A stretch of DNA of 64,000 nucleotides from Aureispira sp. (GTDB taxonomy: Bacteria; Bacteroidota; Bacteroidia; Chitinophagales; Saprospiraceae), in the NCBI GenBank assembly GCA_024222455.1, contig JAAEPD010000375.1:33016-97015 (forward strand), read 5' to 3'. Each line of letters begins with the position of its first letter. The stretch's first letter is position 1. The notes below the pieces were generated by a model. The model did no database searches and was not told where the DNA came from. It saw nothing but the letters and a program-made list of their open reading frames with translations. Position numbers and translations under genes: made by a program. Shown in pieces: positions 45,135 to 54,754 of this stretch.

Positions 45135-46952
45135 ATGAATATTTTAGTAATTAATTGTGGCAGTTCATCTGTCAAAGCAGCTGTGATAGATGGCTCTAGC
45201 GGCAATCGTTTGTTAACTATGAAAATAGAGCGGTTGTTGGATGAACACCCTATCATACATTTTAGCGATAAAGAAGAACCTATTAGTTGCCCTAGTTCTG
45301 GGCATGAAAATGCTCTTCGATTTGCACTCCCTCTAATAAAAGAACATTTAGGTGACCATGAGTTGCATGGAGTTGGGCATCGTGTAGTACATGGTGGTGA
45401 TAAATTTGATCAACCTATTAAGATTACTAATGAGATAGAAAAAGCTATAGAGGACTTGAGTAGTTTAGCCCCATTGCACAATCCTGTCAATTTATTAGGT
45501 ATTCGCATAGCAGAGGAGGTTTTTGAAGACCTTCCGCATGTAGCTGTATTTGATACATCTTTCCATCAAACAATGCCTAAACGCGCTATTCAATATGCCT
45601 TACCTAAACATCTAAGAGAAAAATATGGTTTGCGTCGTTATGGTTTTCATGGAACAAGCCACAACTATGTTGCAGATATGGCTGCAGCACACCTCAAAAC
45701 AGATATTCAAAATTTGCGCATAATCACTTGTCACTTGGGCAATGGATGTAGCATAACTGCTGTAGAATATGGCCGTTCGGTAGAAACAAGTATGGGGATG
45801 ACTCCTTTGGAGGGCTTAGTGATGGGAACTCGATCTGGTGATGTGGATGCAGGTATTTTGGTGTATATAGCCAAAGAGGAAGGCATGAAAATGAAGGCCA
45901 TCAATAAAATGCTCAATAAAGAGAGTGGTTTAAAAGGACTTTCGGGTGTAGGCAACGACATGCGCGATATTATACAACGTTCTACCGAAGGTGATGATGA
46001 TTGCCGTTTAGCTATACAGGTTTTTGCACATCGTTTACGCAAGTATATTGGTGCTTATGCTGCTGTTATGGGTGGTGTAGATGCTATTGTGTTTACAGGT
46101 GGTATTGGCGAAAATAGCCCTGTTATTCGTCATCGTACAACTCAACGTTTAGACTTTTTGGGTGCTGTACTTGATGAGGATCTTAACCATGATCTAAAAC
46201 TATCTACAGAGCAGCCTGTTGCAGAATTTTCGGCACCACATAGCCGAACTAAATTACTAGCAGTACGTACAGATGAACAGTTTGCTATTGCACAAGAAAC
46301 AGTACGTATAGTAGAAGAACAAACCAAAGTTAATACAGTTCCAACTATTCCTATTGCTGTTTCGGGGCGTCATATCCACTTAACTCAAGAAGTAGTAGAT
46401 GTACTTTTTGGAGAAGGTTATGAACTTACCGAAAAAGCGCCTTTATCTCAACCAGGTCAGTTTGCGGCTAATGAGCGAGTAACTTTGGTTGGTCCTAAAA
46501 ATCAGATAGAACGTGTACGAATTTTAGGCCCTTGTCGTAGCAAAAACCAAGTAGAAATCTCTAGAACAGATGAGTTCTTTTTGGGAGTAGATGCTCCTGT
46601 TCGTGCTTCTGGACATATTCAAAATTCAGCAGGAATTAAATTGGTTGGACCTGAAGGTGAAGTTACACTCAAAGAGGGTGTTATCTGTGCTTGGAGACAT
46701 ATCCATATGACTCCTGAAGATGCTAAGATATTTGAAGTTAATGATAAAGATATTGTAGAGGTTGAGGTTATACATGGCACTCGTCCATTGACTTTTGGTA
46801 ATGTATTGGTGCGTGTATCTCCTAAATACAAACTAGAGATGCATATTGATACCGATGAGGCTAATGCAGCAGAGTTGCCTAGACACTCTGAAGGTGTTCT
46901 GATCGATACTGATGGTACAGCTAAGTTGGTTAAACGAAAGTTGAAACACTAA
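45135..46952 (+). CDS. ackA-pduL: Acetate kinase-PduL phosphotransacylase fusion
   Basis: One 605-residue frame holds two enzymes. Residues 1-~398 are acetate kinase: NCGSSSVKAAV, HRVVHGGDKF, FDTSFHQTMP, RYGFHGTSH, HLGNGCSITAVEYG, SMGMTPLEGLVMGTRSGDVD and GGIGENS. Residues ~405-605 are PduL-type phosphate acyltransferase: SGRHIHLT with His413 and His415, WRHIHMTPEDA with His522 and His524, and EMHIDTDEAN with His570. These include the zinc ligands of PduL. A short linker (~398-410, KVNTVPT) joins them. The chain would convert acetyl-CoA and phosphate via acetyl phosphate to acetate and ATP, or the reverse. PduL and AckA are normally separate proteins. Cytoplasmic; no encapsulation peptide or microcompartment gene nearby. 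The frame is unbroken, so this is not an annotation merge. A terminator follows. Confidence 0.93.
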   Translation: MNILVINCGSSSVKAAVIDGSSGNRLLTMKIERLLDEHPIIHFSDKEEPISCPSSGHENALRFALPLIKEHLGDHELHGVGHRVVHGGDKFDQPIKITNEIEKAIEDLSSLAPLHNPVNLLGIRIAEEVFEDLPHVAVFDTSFHQTMPKRAIQYALPKHLREKYGLRRYGFHGTSHNYVADMAAAHLKTDIQNLRIITCHLGNGCSITAVEYGRSVETSMGMTPLEGLVMGTRSGDVDAGILVYIAKEEGMKMKAINKMLNKESGLKGLSGVGNDMRDIIQRSTEGDDDCRLAIQVFAHRLRKYIGAYAAVMGGVDAIVFTGGIGENSPVIRHRTTQRLDFLGAVLDEDLNHDLKLSTEQPVAEFSAPHSRTKLLAVRTDEQFAIAQETVRIVEEQTKVNTVPTIPIAVSGRHIHLTQEVVDVLFGEGYELTEKAPLSQPGQFAANERVTLVGPKNQIERVRILGPCRSKNQVEISRTDEFFLGVDAPVRASGHIQNSAGIKLVGPEGEVTLKEGVICAWRHIHMTPEDAKIFEVNDKDIVEVEVIHGTRPLTFGNVLVRVSPKYKLEMHIDTDEANAAELPRHSEGVLIDTDGTAKLVKRKLKH

Positions 46953-46957
46953 GAGCT

Positions 46958-46988
46958 AATTTGACAATTTGATAATGTGCTGATTTGA
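46958..46988 (+). repeat. Dispersed AATTTGA repeat, copy 2
   Basis: Matches the reverse complement of 42601-42631 at 29 of 31 bases by eye (core AATTTGATAATGTG, then CTGATTTGA). Its right part forms the left arm of the terminator at 46976-47012. Confidence 0.7.
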
Positions 46989-47012
46989 TAATTATTAAAT
47001 CAGCACATTTTT
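46976..47012 (+). terminator. Terminator after the AckA-PduL fusion
   Basis: TGTGCTGATTT and AAATCAGCACA form a perfect 11-bp stem, followed by TTTTT. It overlaps the AATTTGA repeat. Confidence 0.8.
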
Positions 47013-47089
47013 AGTTATATGTAGATAATCATTAGTCTATAAGACTCAAGTAACTACAGGAAAAATTCAAAAATTTACTTATTGTGTGG

Positions 47090-47182
47090 AAAGTCTCCCT
47101 AGCTTCTTTACAAAGGGGAATACAGGGTTTAAATTTCAGATACAGTCAATTCCCCCTTTTAAAGGGGGCTAGGGGGATTTTT
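47090..47182. repeat. Imperfect inverted repeat, palindromic element
   Basis: The left arm (AAGTCTCCCTAGCTTCTTTA, then CAAAGGGGAAT, ~47090-47122) pairs with the right arm (ATTCCCCCTTTTAAAGGGGG, then CTAGGGGGATT, ~47148-47182), with a spacer of ~25 bases. The right arm is more regular and GC-rich than the surroundings. The CCCCCTAGCCCCC-type palindrome is widely dispersed in bacteria. It lies 20 bases before the next gene. The rest of this 250-base gap is AT-rich. Confidence 0.65.
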
Positions 47183-47202
47183 ACTAGATAAAGAATAACA
47201 CT

Positions 47203-47697
47203 ATGAATAAATTGTCTTATCAATATGCCATAAAAATGACTCGTGCATATCCTGGTGATATAAGAGTTTTCATTTCGAGAGTTTTACCAATTCTTGTAGA
47301 GAACTATGGTTTTCCTATAAACTTTGAAAAAAAAACGGAATTAAATCGTTTTGATTGGCGGAATATGTACAACCGAAGTGAATCTCACACACTTGGAGAA
47401 AAAGACTTACCAAAAGTAGAACTGTCTAGGGAAGTTTATGGAGAACTACAATTCACAGACGAATGGGAAAGTTCGACATTAAAGCTTATTAATTTTTGCC
47501 CACCTTATATCAAAGATACTATCGACTTAAAAATAGATTGTGCTGAAAGTTTTTTATTGTTAGATATGGGAACTCATCAATGTACAATTGACCTTAAAAC
47601 GGACTCTTTAGTTATTTATGATTCAATTATGGAAGCTATCCATAGTATTTTAAAACGATTCAAGAATACTAATATTCAAGTTTTAGAAACCAGTTAA
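47203..47697 (+). CDS. Hypothetical protein, 164 aa
   Basis: I do not recognise a family. The protein begins MNKLSYQYAIKMTRAYPGDI and is a mixed alpha/beta soluble protein without signal peptide. It has FPINFEKKTELNRFDWRNMY, a central beta-rich part, LINFCPPYIKDTIDLKID, and a C-terminal helix (ILKRFKNTNIQVL). It lies directly after the inverted repeat and overlaps the next, convergent gene by 4 bases at the stop codons. Start is the ATG at 47203. Nothing in its context indicates a function. Confidence 0.6.
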   Translation: MNKLSYQYAIKMTRAYPGDIRVFISRVLPILVENYGFPINFEKKTELNRFDWRNMYNRSESHTLGEKDLPKVELSREVYGELQFTDEWESSTLKLINFCPPYIKDTIDLKIDCAESFLLLDMGTHQCTIDLKTDSLVIYDSIMEAIHSILKRFKNTNIQVLETS

Positions 47698-48782
47698 TTA
47701 GTCAACTTTCGCATCAACCATTCTACAGGACCTATCTTTTTATACTGTCTCCAAACTACAGCAAACAATACACAAACTATACAAAATACAAATGCATAAA
47801 CTATTGAAAAGCCAATAGGATATGCTCCTAATTCTTTAGCTCCAAAGGCATCAACTAGCCCCATTCCCAAAACTACATGAGCAATGTAAAAAGTCAATGC
47901 TAATTGACCTGTTTTGACCAAAGCATCTAACCATTTTTGATCTGTAAATCTATTAGCTAACAACACACAACAACAGAGTGTACAGATTGCTATACTAGAC
48001 CCTGAAATCATATAAATAGGTAATGGAGGCATTGGGCTTGTGCATAATATTTCTTTTAATTCTCCTTTGATAGAAGGATCCTCTATAGACAGCAATTCAA
48101 TCATTCCCCAAGAAATACATTGTGCTAATATAAACACAAATAAGCTCCACTTTAAAGCCTTCTTGATAAGATTAGTATCTCTCAAATCCATCCGCCCAAA
48201 CCACAGACCAACCAACATAAATGCAGCCCAAGGCAGCACAGGATGAAATCCGTTGTAAAACAGATTCCGAAAAAAACCTTCAAAACTCCAAAAATCTACA
48301 TAAGCAAGTGTTTCAAAATTCCAGCCTTGTTCATAATCTATTAAACCCATCAAAATAGGATAGCTAAAAATAAGACCTATCGCAACACTTAATATCAATG
48401 TTTGAGAAGCTTGGAGCAAAACGAGTGCAAATAACAGATATACTCCATAAAAATGTAAAATATCTGCTGGCCAAATCACTATATAAGACAGCCCTACTAA
48501 GCCTAAGAACAAAGCCCTTTTCAATATTCTTTTTCGGATAACTTTTAGCTGTTTCAGGTCGTTTTGCTGCACAGCTTTGTTAGACATAAGAGCAATCCCT
48601 ACTCCTGCTAAAAAAACAAAAGTGGCAGCCGCTTTGCCTTCCAATAGACCAGCTATTGGTTTGAGCCAACTCTCCCCTTCCATTCCAAACACTATCTTGA
48701 AATTGACTACAATCATCCCAAATACAGCTAAAGCTCTAGCTAGATCTATTCCGAGTATTCGTTTTTTTTTGTCCATATCCAA
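47694..48782 (-). CDS. DUF1624/DUF418-like polytopic membrane protein
   Basis: A 362-residue protein with about ten transmembrane helices. The start RILGIDLARALAVFGMIVVN is the typical entry helix of the acyltransferase-like DUF1624 / heparan-N-acetyltransferase superfamily, and a C-terminal DUF418-like part follows (ALTFYIAHVVLGMGLVDAFG). Family members transfer acyl groups across the membrane to sugars or have unknown roles. The N-terminal Asp/Arg in GIDLARA is the conserved feature here; no other catalytic residue can be named. Starts at M1 or M3 (MDMDKKK). No terminator is obvious at its convergent end. Confidence 0.8.
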   Translation of the reverse strand: MDMDKKKRILGIDLARALAVFGMIVVNFKIVFGMEGESWLKPIAGLLEGKAAATFVFLAGVGIALMSNKAVQQNDLKQLKVIRKRILKRALFLGLVGLSYIVIWPADILHFYGVYLLFALVLLQASQTLILSVAIGLIFSYPILMGLIDYEQGWNFETLAYVDFWSFEGFFRNLFYNGFHPVLPWAAFMLVGLWFGRMDLRDTNLIKKALKWSLFVFILAQCISWGMIELLSIEDPSIKGELKEILCTSPMPPLPIYMISGSSIAICTLCCCVLLANRFTDQKWLDALVKTGQLALTFYIAHVVLGMGLVDAFGAKELGAYPIGFSIVYAFVFCIVCVLFAVVWRQYKKIGPVEWLMRKLTN

Positions 48783-48839
48783 AACTAAGAATGTTCTTCA
48801 CATTCCTAATAAAATAAAGACTAACCCTATATAAAAAAA

Positions 48840-48868
48840 GACCAACTGATTTTACTATTCAGTTGGTC
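48840..48868 (-). terminator. Terminator of the TPR gene
   Basis: Minus strand GGACCAACTGA and TCAGTTGGTC form a 10-bp stem, followed by a run of seven or more T. It lies ~25 bases after the TPR stop. Confidence 0.75.
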
Positions 48869-48892
48869 CTTATATTCTTATTTAGTAGAATT

Positions 48893-49660
48893 TTACTCTT
48901 TGTTTATCCATTCATAGAAGCTAAATATCCAAAGTAAAGTATCTGAAGCTTCTTCTGCCAATAATATAATAATATCATCTACACAATCAATTGCTTCACT
49001 CTCTCCACCAATTTCTATAACATCAGGTGTCTCTTCAGGAATCTCCTTTTGAGCAGTCAGATAAGGCAAAACATGAGGATTAGTTTCATGTGCTTCCAAC
49101 AATGCTTTGTTTGCTTTTTCGATGTTCTCTCCCTCTTGGAATAGAGCAATAGCATTAGTATATTTCCAGATTACAGCATCATCCTCTTTGTATTGTTCAT
49201 ACAGTTTGTGATAAGCTGCATAATCTTTGAGATCAGCCAACCAAATAGCCAAGCTATAACGTACACCTTGGTCATCATTAGGATTCAACTCCAACATTTC
49301 TTGAAAATGTGCAACAGCTTCTTTCTTTTTATCTGCAACATGCAAAGCCATTCCCAAATTCTCTTTGGCATTCATGTATGATTGCGTCTCCTCTACCTGC
49401 CAAAACTTACCTTTATTTGCAGCAAAAGCTTCACCTAACAACTCTTTAGCAAGATCAGTACCTTTTTGATACCAATTGATAGCCTCTTCTATAGATGATG
49501 AGGTATGCCCCATAAAAGAATGTGCATCTACATTTTGAGCATCCAATTCTAATGCTTTTTGAGCCAATTCTCTTGCTTTTTCAGCATTATCTACTTCAAA
49601 AGCTTCATGGATCAAATCCTGAGCTTTTACTTGGTTCTCTACAAGAACTTCTTTGTTCAT
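48893..49660 (-). CDS. TPR-repeat protein
   Basis: A 255-residue acidic cytoplasmic protein. TPR-type helices are seen in AEKARELAQKALELDAQNVDAH, KENLGMALHVADKKKEAVAH (followed by FQEMLELNPND) and IEKANKALLEAHETNP, so about four units. The C-terminal ~40 residues (DDIIILLAEEASDTLLWIFS) form an acidic/hydrophobic helix pair. It follows the thiolase gene on the same strand after 34 bases, so it is probably translated from the same message. A role in protein contacts is likely; a link to thiolase is inferred from spacing only. Confidence 0.8.
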   Translation of the reverse strand: MNKEVLVENQVKAQDLIHEAFEVDNAEKARELAQKALELDAQNVDAHSFMGHTSSSIEEAINWYQKGTDLAKELLGEAFAANKGKFWQVEETQSYMNAKENLGMALHVADKKKEAVAHFQEMLELNPNDDQGVRYSLAIWLADLKDYAAYHKLYEQYKEDDAVIWKYTNAIALFQEGENIEKANKALLEAHETNPHVLPYLTAQKEIPEETPDVIEIGGESEAIDCVDDIIILLAEEASDTLLWIFSFYEWINKE

Positions 49661-49694
49661 TTTTTGTTTTTAATTATAATATATAAATAGTCAA

Positions 49695-50900
49695 TTATAC
49701 ACGCTCTATAATTGTGGCAATACCCATTCCGCCTCCAATACACAATGTAACTAAACCTGTAGATAAATCTCTTCTTTCCAACTCATCCAACACTGTCCCT
49801 AACAAGATACAACCTGTAGCACCTAATGGGTGTCCTAAAGCAATAGCACCACCATTCACGTTTACCTTATCATGAGGAATACCTAAATCATCCATGCAAC
49901 GCAATACTACTGCTGCAAATGCTTCATTCACCTCATACAAGTCAATATCATTAGGATTCATACCTGCTTTTTTCAACGCCTTACGACTAGCTGGAGCAGG
50001 CCCAACCAACATCATAGTAGGGTCTGTACCAATAGTAGCTACCGAACGGATTCTTGCTCTAGGTTTTAGACCTAATTTATCACCCACCTCTTTATTTCCA
50101 ATCAATGCTAAAGAAGCACCATCTACAATAGCAGAAGAGTTACCGGCATGATGAATATGGTTAATAAATTCTACTTCTGGATAACGATCAATAGCCACAG
50201 CATCAAAACCACCCATTTGACCAATCATTTCGAAAGCAGGATTCAGCTTAGCCAAACCATCCAGAGAAGTGCCTGGACGTACATTTTCATCTCTATCCAA
50301 GATGGTAAACCCATTAACATCTTTAACAGGAACTACAGAGTTTTTAAAATAATTATTAGCCCAAGCTTCAGCAGCCCTACGCTGCGACTCTACTGCAAAA
50401 GCATCTACATCGTTGCGAGAATATCCATACTTACTAGCAATCAGGTCAGCAGATACGCCTTGAGGGACAAAATGCCCTGGCAAAGCGACCATAGGATCCA
50501 TAGCGATAGCACCACCATCCATGCCCATTTTCACTCTAGACATCGACTCTACACCTCCGGCCAACATCAAATCAGTAAACCCTGATTTAATATAAGCTGC
50601 AGCTTGATTGACAGCCTCCAAACCCGAACCACAAAACCGGTTAAGTGTTACAGCTGTCAGATGCTCCCCATAGCCAGATTGCTGAGCAGCAGTCTTGGCT
50701 ACATTAGCTCCTTGATCCATAATTTGGGTTACACAACCTAGTATCATATCCTCTACATAAGAGGTGTCTAGGTTTTGACGACTTTTAAGTTCTTCCATGA
50801 TGCTGACTAACAAATGTGTAGGTGTAGAACCTATTAGTGCACCTTTTTTATTGCCTCTACCTCTTGGAGTGCGAAGGGCGTCATAGATATATGCTTCCAT
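49695..50900 (-). CDS. Acetyl-CoA acetyltransferase / 3-ketoacyl-CoA thiolase
   Basis: A 401-residue thiolase. The nucleophile Cys90 is in NRFCGSGLEAV, the catalytic His in GGAIALGHPLGATG, and the second Cys in LCIGGGMGIA, all intact. It makes or cleaves acetoacetyl-CoA or longer 3-ketoacyl-CoA; sequence alone does not separate FadA-type from AtoB-type. With the CoA-transferase pair at 41.6-43.3 kb it suits acetoacetate metabolism or beta-oxidation. A candidate promoter lies about 45 bases upstream. A TPR gene follows in the same unit. Confidence 0.95.
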   Translation of the reverse strand: MEAYIYDALRTPRGRGNKKGALIGSTPTHLLVSIMEELKSRQNLDTSYVEDMILGCVTQIMDQGANVAKTAAQQSGYGEHLTAVTLNRFCGSGLEAVNQAAAYIKSGFTDLMLAGGVESMSRVKMGMDGGAIAMDPMVALPGHFVPQGVSADLIASKYGYSRNDVDAFAVESQRRAAEAWANNYFKNSVVPVKDVNGFTILDRDENVRPGTSLDGLAKLNPAFEMIGQMGGFDAVAIDRYPEVEFINHIHHAGNSSAIVDGASLALIGNKEVGDKLGLKPRARIRSVATIGTDPTMMLVGPAPASRKALKKAGMNPNDIDLYEVNEAFAAVVLRCMDDLGIPHDKVNVNGGAIALGHPLGATGCILLGTVLDELERRDLSTGLVTLCIGGGMGIATIIERV

Positions 50901-50940
50901 AATATATTTTAGTTAAAATTTACTATTCAAAAATTGGATG

Positions 50941-50972
50941 TTAAGGTAGCAGTTTTTTGGGGCTTTATACAA
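50941..50972 (-). promoter_or_regulatory. Candidate promoter for the thiolase operon
   Basis: Minus strand TTG (complement of 50970-50972), a 21-base spacer, then TACCTTAA (50941-50948 complement), which differs from TAnnTTTG at two bases. It lies ~45 bases before the start. The remainder of the 277-base divergent spacer shows no further element. Confidence 0.4.
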
Positions 50973-51177
50973 TAGTTACCCCTTTTTTTAGTGTAGCTCG
51001 ATAATAAGTTTTTAACTAAATTTGTTCAAACAAATGGTTTAATAAACTATTATAAAATTGAACTTCTATAAGTTATACTTCTATTTTCAATAGTAAATTT
51101 AGTACTTTTAAACTTTCCTTTCCTTTTTCATAAAACTCAAAGCCTTAATCTACCCTTTTTCGACAGATATACAGATT

Positions 51178-54100
51178 ATGAATTCGGACAACAACAACTT
51201 CAAGGAACTCTACATTCAACTCAAAGAGATTAATGATATTGTTCATAAAATAGATAGTAATTCTATTCATAAAATAGGCGATGATTTTTTTCAATCTATG
51301 GTAAACAGCCTATCTAAAACTTTAAATGCTGATTTCACCTTTATTGCTGAGATTTCTCAAGATTATGCAGTGGCAGAAACATTGTATATGTCAGTAACTG
51401 GGCAAAAAGGTGAGAATATGAGTTATGACTTGCCTGAAACGCCTTGTAGAGATGTTGCTAATGAGAATGTTTGCATTTACTTAGATCGTGTTCAACAATC
51501 ATTTCCTAAAGATGTACTATTGGTAGATATGGGTATAAATGCCTATGCTGGTGTACCTATCCCAATAAGAGATCAAGAAAAAGTATGGATTTTAGTTGCT
51601 CTATTTAAAGATCCAATCGAGAATAAAGATTATTGGGAGCATCTTTTGAGCATTTGTGCTCAAAAGATCAAGGCTGAAAGAGATAGGACTGCACTCTTGA
51701 CAGTTATACAAGAAAGAGAAGCAAAATATCGTGATTTATTTGATAATGTAAACGATCCTATTGCGATTCTAGATAATCATGGAGTCATACTCAACCACAA
51801 TAAGGCTTTTTCTATATTAACAGGGTATTCTAGCAAAGAATTACTCCAACTCTCCTTAAAAGAGATTGTGCATCCTGATGAAATAGCAAATGTAATAGAG
51901 GGTCGAAAAGCTCTTTTAGTAAAAGGGGATTTTCAAAATTTGGAAAGCCAAATCATCCGAAAAGATGGTTCTACTGCATGGGTACAGGTGAGTTCCTCTG
52001 CCATTTATGACTCCAAAGGTCAATTGATTGGCTCTCAAGATGTAGCTAGAGATATTACTGCACAAAAAATAGCCAAAGAAGAACTAAAAGAAAGTGAACA
52101 ACAACTAAAAGAGGTGTTCAACTCTTTTCTTGATATCTACTATGAGGTAGACTTTGATGGAAAATTTACAATGATTAGTCCATCTGTAGAAACTATTCTG
52201 GGTTATACTCCTCAAGAGTTGTTAGGTACAGCTATAATAGACACCTATAAGTACCCCCAAGATCGAAAAAAGTTGATTCAAAAAATACTCAAAGAGGGCC
52301 AAATCAATAACTTTCAAGCTACTGTTTATCATAAAAATGGTCAAGAAATTTATATCGAAACTAATTCTAAGCTAAAAAAGGATAAAGAAGGTAATACAAT
52401 AGGAATACAGGGAATAGTTAGGGATATTACTAATCGAAAAAAATCTGAACTAGAACTGGATAGAACTCGAAAAATCCTACACGAAACAAGCCAATTGTCT
52501 AAAATTGGTGGTTGGGAAATTAACCTAGCAACTCGACAAATATATTGGAGTGATATAGTGAAAAGGATTCATGGCTTGCCTCCTGACTATGCTATAGAAT
52601 CTATACGTGAAACAGACTTTGTCCATGATGATTTTTATAAAAAAAAGGCAAGGGAAGTTATTTCATTTACCATGGAAACTGGCCAACCCTATGATTTAGA
52701 GTTGCCAATAATAACTACTACAAATGAACATAAATGGGTTCGCACTATTGGTAATTCAGAATTTAAAGATGGTAAATGTATCAGAATTTATGGTACAATA
52801 CAAGACATAACTAAACAAAAACTCCTTGAAGAAAAATTAGCTAAAGCGAATGAAGCTGAGTTTGCAAAGCTCTACCAACAGCAAAAAACTATTAGCCAAC
52901 AACTTGAACATAAAAGCAAAGAGCTTAATCGCTTTTTTGAGTTATCTGTAGATATGCTTTGCATCATGGATAAGCACACCTTGCCTCAACGAGTAACGCC
53001 TTCTTTTTCGAGAGCGCTAGGTTACACAGAAAAAGAACTCTATGGACAACCACTTATCAAGTTAGCCCATCCTGATGATATAGAAATCACAAAAAAAACT
53101 ATAGCTAAAGTTTTAAATGGTTTAGATATTACTGATTTTGTAATGCGAATGCTTACCAAAACTGGTGCTATACGATGGTTTTCTTGGTCAGGAACACTTG
53201 ACCCCAACACCTTGCACATTCATACTGTTGCTCATGATATTACAGATAGAATCCAACTAGAGGCAGATTTGCGTCAAGCTAAAGAAGAAGCTATTCGAAG
53301 TGCTAGGGTAAAAGAAGATTTTTTGGCGAATATGAGCCATGAGATTCGTACTCCCATGAATGCTATTCTAGGTTTTTCTGAACTTTTGTTGCAAACCAAT
53401 TTAGCTCCAGTTCAAAATGATTATAGCAAAGCAATTTATAGCTCTGCCGAAAATTTATTGGTGGTTATTAATGATATCTTAGACCTCTCTAAAATAGAAT
53501 CAGGGAAATTTGAATTAGAGAAATTTGATTTTGATTTTTCCCAAAACATTCAAACGGTAAGCACTCTATTCAAGGCCAATGCAGAGCAAAAGAAACTGGA
53601 CTTTATAGTTCAAATAAATAATTCGATTCCGCAATACATCTATAGTTCGCCCAATCGGATAGCACAAGTGCTTATTAATCTATTAAGCAATGCTATTAAA
53701 TTTACAAAAAAAGGGTCTGTCAAACTTCAGATCAACAAGGTGGAAGACAAAGAGGAACTATTGTTTGAAGTAATTGATACTGGAATAGGCATCCCTCCCG
53801 AAAAACTAAAATATATATTCGAAAACTTCACACAAGCTGAGGATTATACAACTAGAATGTATGGAGGAACTGGATTAGGGCTTAGCATTTCACAGAAATT
53901 GGTTAGTCTTATGGGAGGAGAGCTTTCTGTGCGAAGTGAATTAGGGAAAGGGTCTACTTTCTTTTTTAGTATCCCTCTTCAAATTGGTAAAGCACCTATT
54001 ATGGGAGAGAACCCTTTGTTAGAGTCAACATCTGTGGCAATAATAAACCAACCTAAAATACTAGTTGTAGATGATAATGTCCTCAATAGAAAATTGGTGG

Positions 54101-54465
54101 CTGTTCGCCTAAAACATTATAACTGCACTTATGACTTTGCAGTTAATGGTCAAGAAGCTATTGGCCTGACAAATACACAACAATATGACTTAATCCTAAT
54201 GGATATTCAAATGCCTGTAATGGATGGTATAGAGGCAACTATTAAGATCAGAGAAGTTAACCCAACTATTCCTATTGTAGCAATTACAGCACATGCACTC
54301 CAACGAGAAAAACAAAAATGCTTTGAAATTGGAATGAATGACTACCTTTCTAAACCATTCAAAAAAGAAGATTTTCATGAAATGTTAATGAAGTATTTGG
54401 GACATAGCTCTATTGGCCTAAATAGATTGGATCCTAAAAAATCTGATCAAGAATTGAAAAAATAG
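51178..54465 (+). CDS. Hybrid sensor histidine kinase (GAF, PAS repeats, HisKA, HATPase, REC)
   Basis: A 1,095-residue cytoplasmic sensor without clear membrane helices. Order: GAF-like domain (~20-165), four PAS domains (~175-290, 300-415, 430-545, 580-690) with PAC motifs such as QDVARDITAQK and QDITKQK, then HisKA with His721 in NMSHEIRTPMNAILGF. The HATPase has NLLSNAIKFTKKG (N box), DTGIGIP (G1) and GGTGLGLSISQKL (G2). A C-terminal receiver domain has the phospho-acceptor Asp1009 in LILMDIQMPVMDG, and KPF. The long PAS/GAF front suggests several soluble or redox inputs. No response-regulator gene is adjacent, so phosphate must pass to a distant partner. Confidence 0.95.
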   Translation: MNSDNNNFKELYIQLKEINDIVHKIDSNSIHKIGDDFFQSMVNSLSKTLNADFTFIAEISQDYAVAETLYMSVTGQKGENMSYDLPETPCRDVANENVCIYLDRVQQSFPKDVLLVDMGINAYAGVPIPIRDQEKVWILVALFKDPIENKDYWEHLLSICAQKIKAERDRTALLTVIQEREAKYRDLFDNVNDPIAILDNHGVILNHNKAFSILTGYSSKELLQLSLKEIVHPDEIANVIEGRKALLVKGDFQNLESQIIRKDGSTAWVQVSSSAIYDSKGQLIGSQDVARDITAQKIAKEELKESEQQLKEVFNSFLDIYYEVDFDGKFTMISPSVETILGYTPQELLGTAIIDTYKYPQDRKKLIQKILKEGQINNFQATVYHKNGQEIYIETNSKLKKDKEGNTIGIQGIVRDITNRKKSELELDRTRKILHETSQLSKIGGWEINLATRQIYWSDIVKRIHGLPPDYAIESIRETDFVHDDFYKKKAREVISFTMETGQPYDLELPIITTTNEHKWVRTIGNSEFKDGKCIRIYGTIQDITKQKLLEEKLAKANEAEFAKLYQQQKTISQQLEHKSKELNRFFELSVDMLCIMDKHTLPQRVTPSFSRALGYTEKELYGQPLIKLAHPDDIEITKKTIAKVLNGLDITDFVMRMLTKTGAIRWFSWSGTLDPNTLHIHTVAHDITDRIQLEADLRQAKEEAIRSARVKEDFLANMSHEIRTPMNAILGFSELLLQTNLAPVQNDYSKAIYSSAENLLVVINDILDLSKIESGKFELEKFDFDFSQNIQTVSTLFKANAEQKKLDFIVQINNSIPQYIYSSPNRIAQVLINLLSNAIKFTKKGSVKLQINKVEDKEELLFEVIDTGIGIPPEKLKYIFENFTQAEDYTTRMYGGTGLGLSISQKLVSLMGGELSVRSELGKGSTFFFSIPLQIGKAPIMGENPLLESTSVAIINQPKILVVDDNVLNRKLVAVRLKHYNCTYDFAVNGQEAIGLTNTQQYDLILMDIQMPVMDGIEATIKIREVNPTIPIVAITAHALQREKQKCFEIGMNDYLSKPFKKEDFHEMLMKYLGHSSIGLNRLDPKKSDQELKK

Positions 54466-54754
54466 CTTCCTGTAAAAGTTCAATTAGCTTATTTAAGTGT
54501 CCAATATTTAACCTATTCTACTATTAAAACAAGCATTTTTCTATAGAATTAATCAATGACATCATAAGATACAACTATCACGCAAAAACATAATACACTA
54601 AATTCCAATACATTAACAAAAACAATAAATGTACAGACATTGTTTTGTTTAACTTTTTCAACTCAATCAAAGTAAAATCCTAAACAAAGAAAGAGAGTCA
54701 ATGTTATCTTCTGTGTGTGAAAATAATATTGATAACAAAAACTCTCTATGTCGT

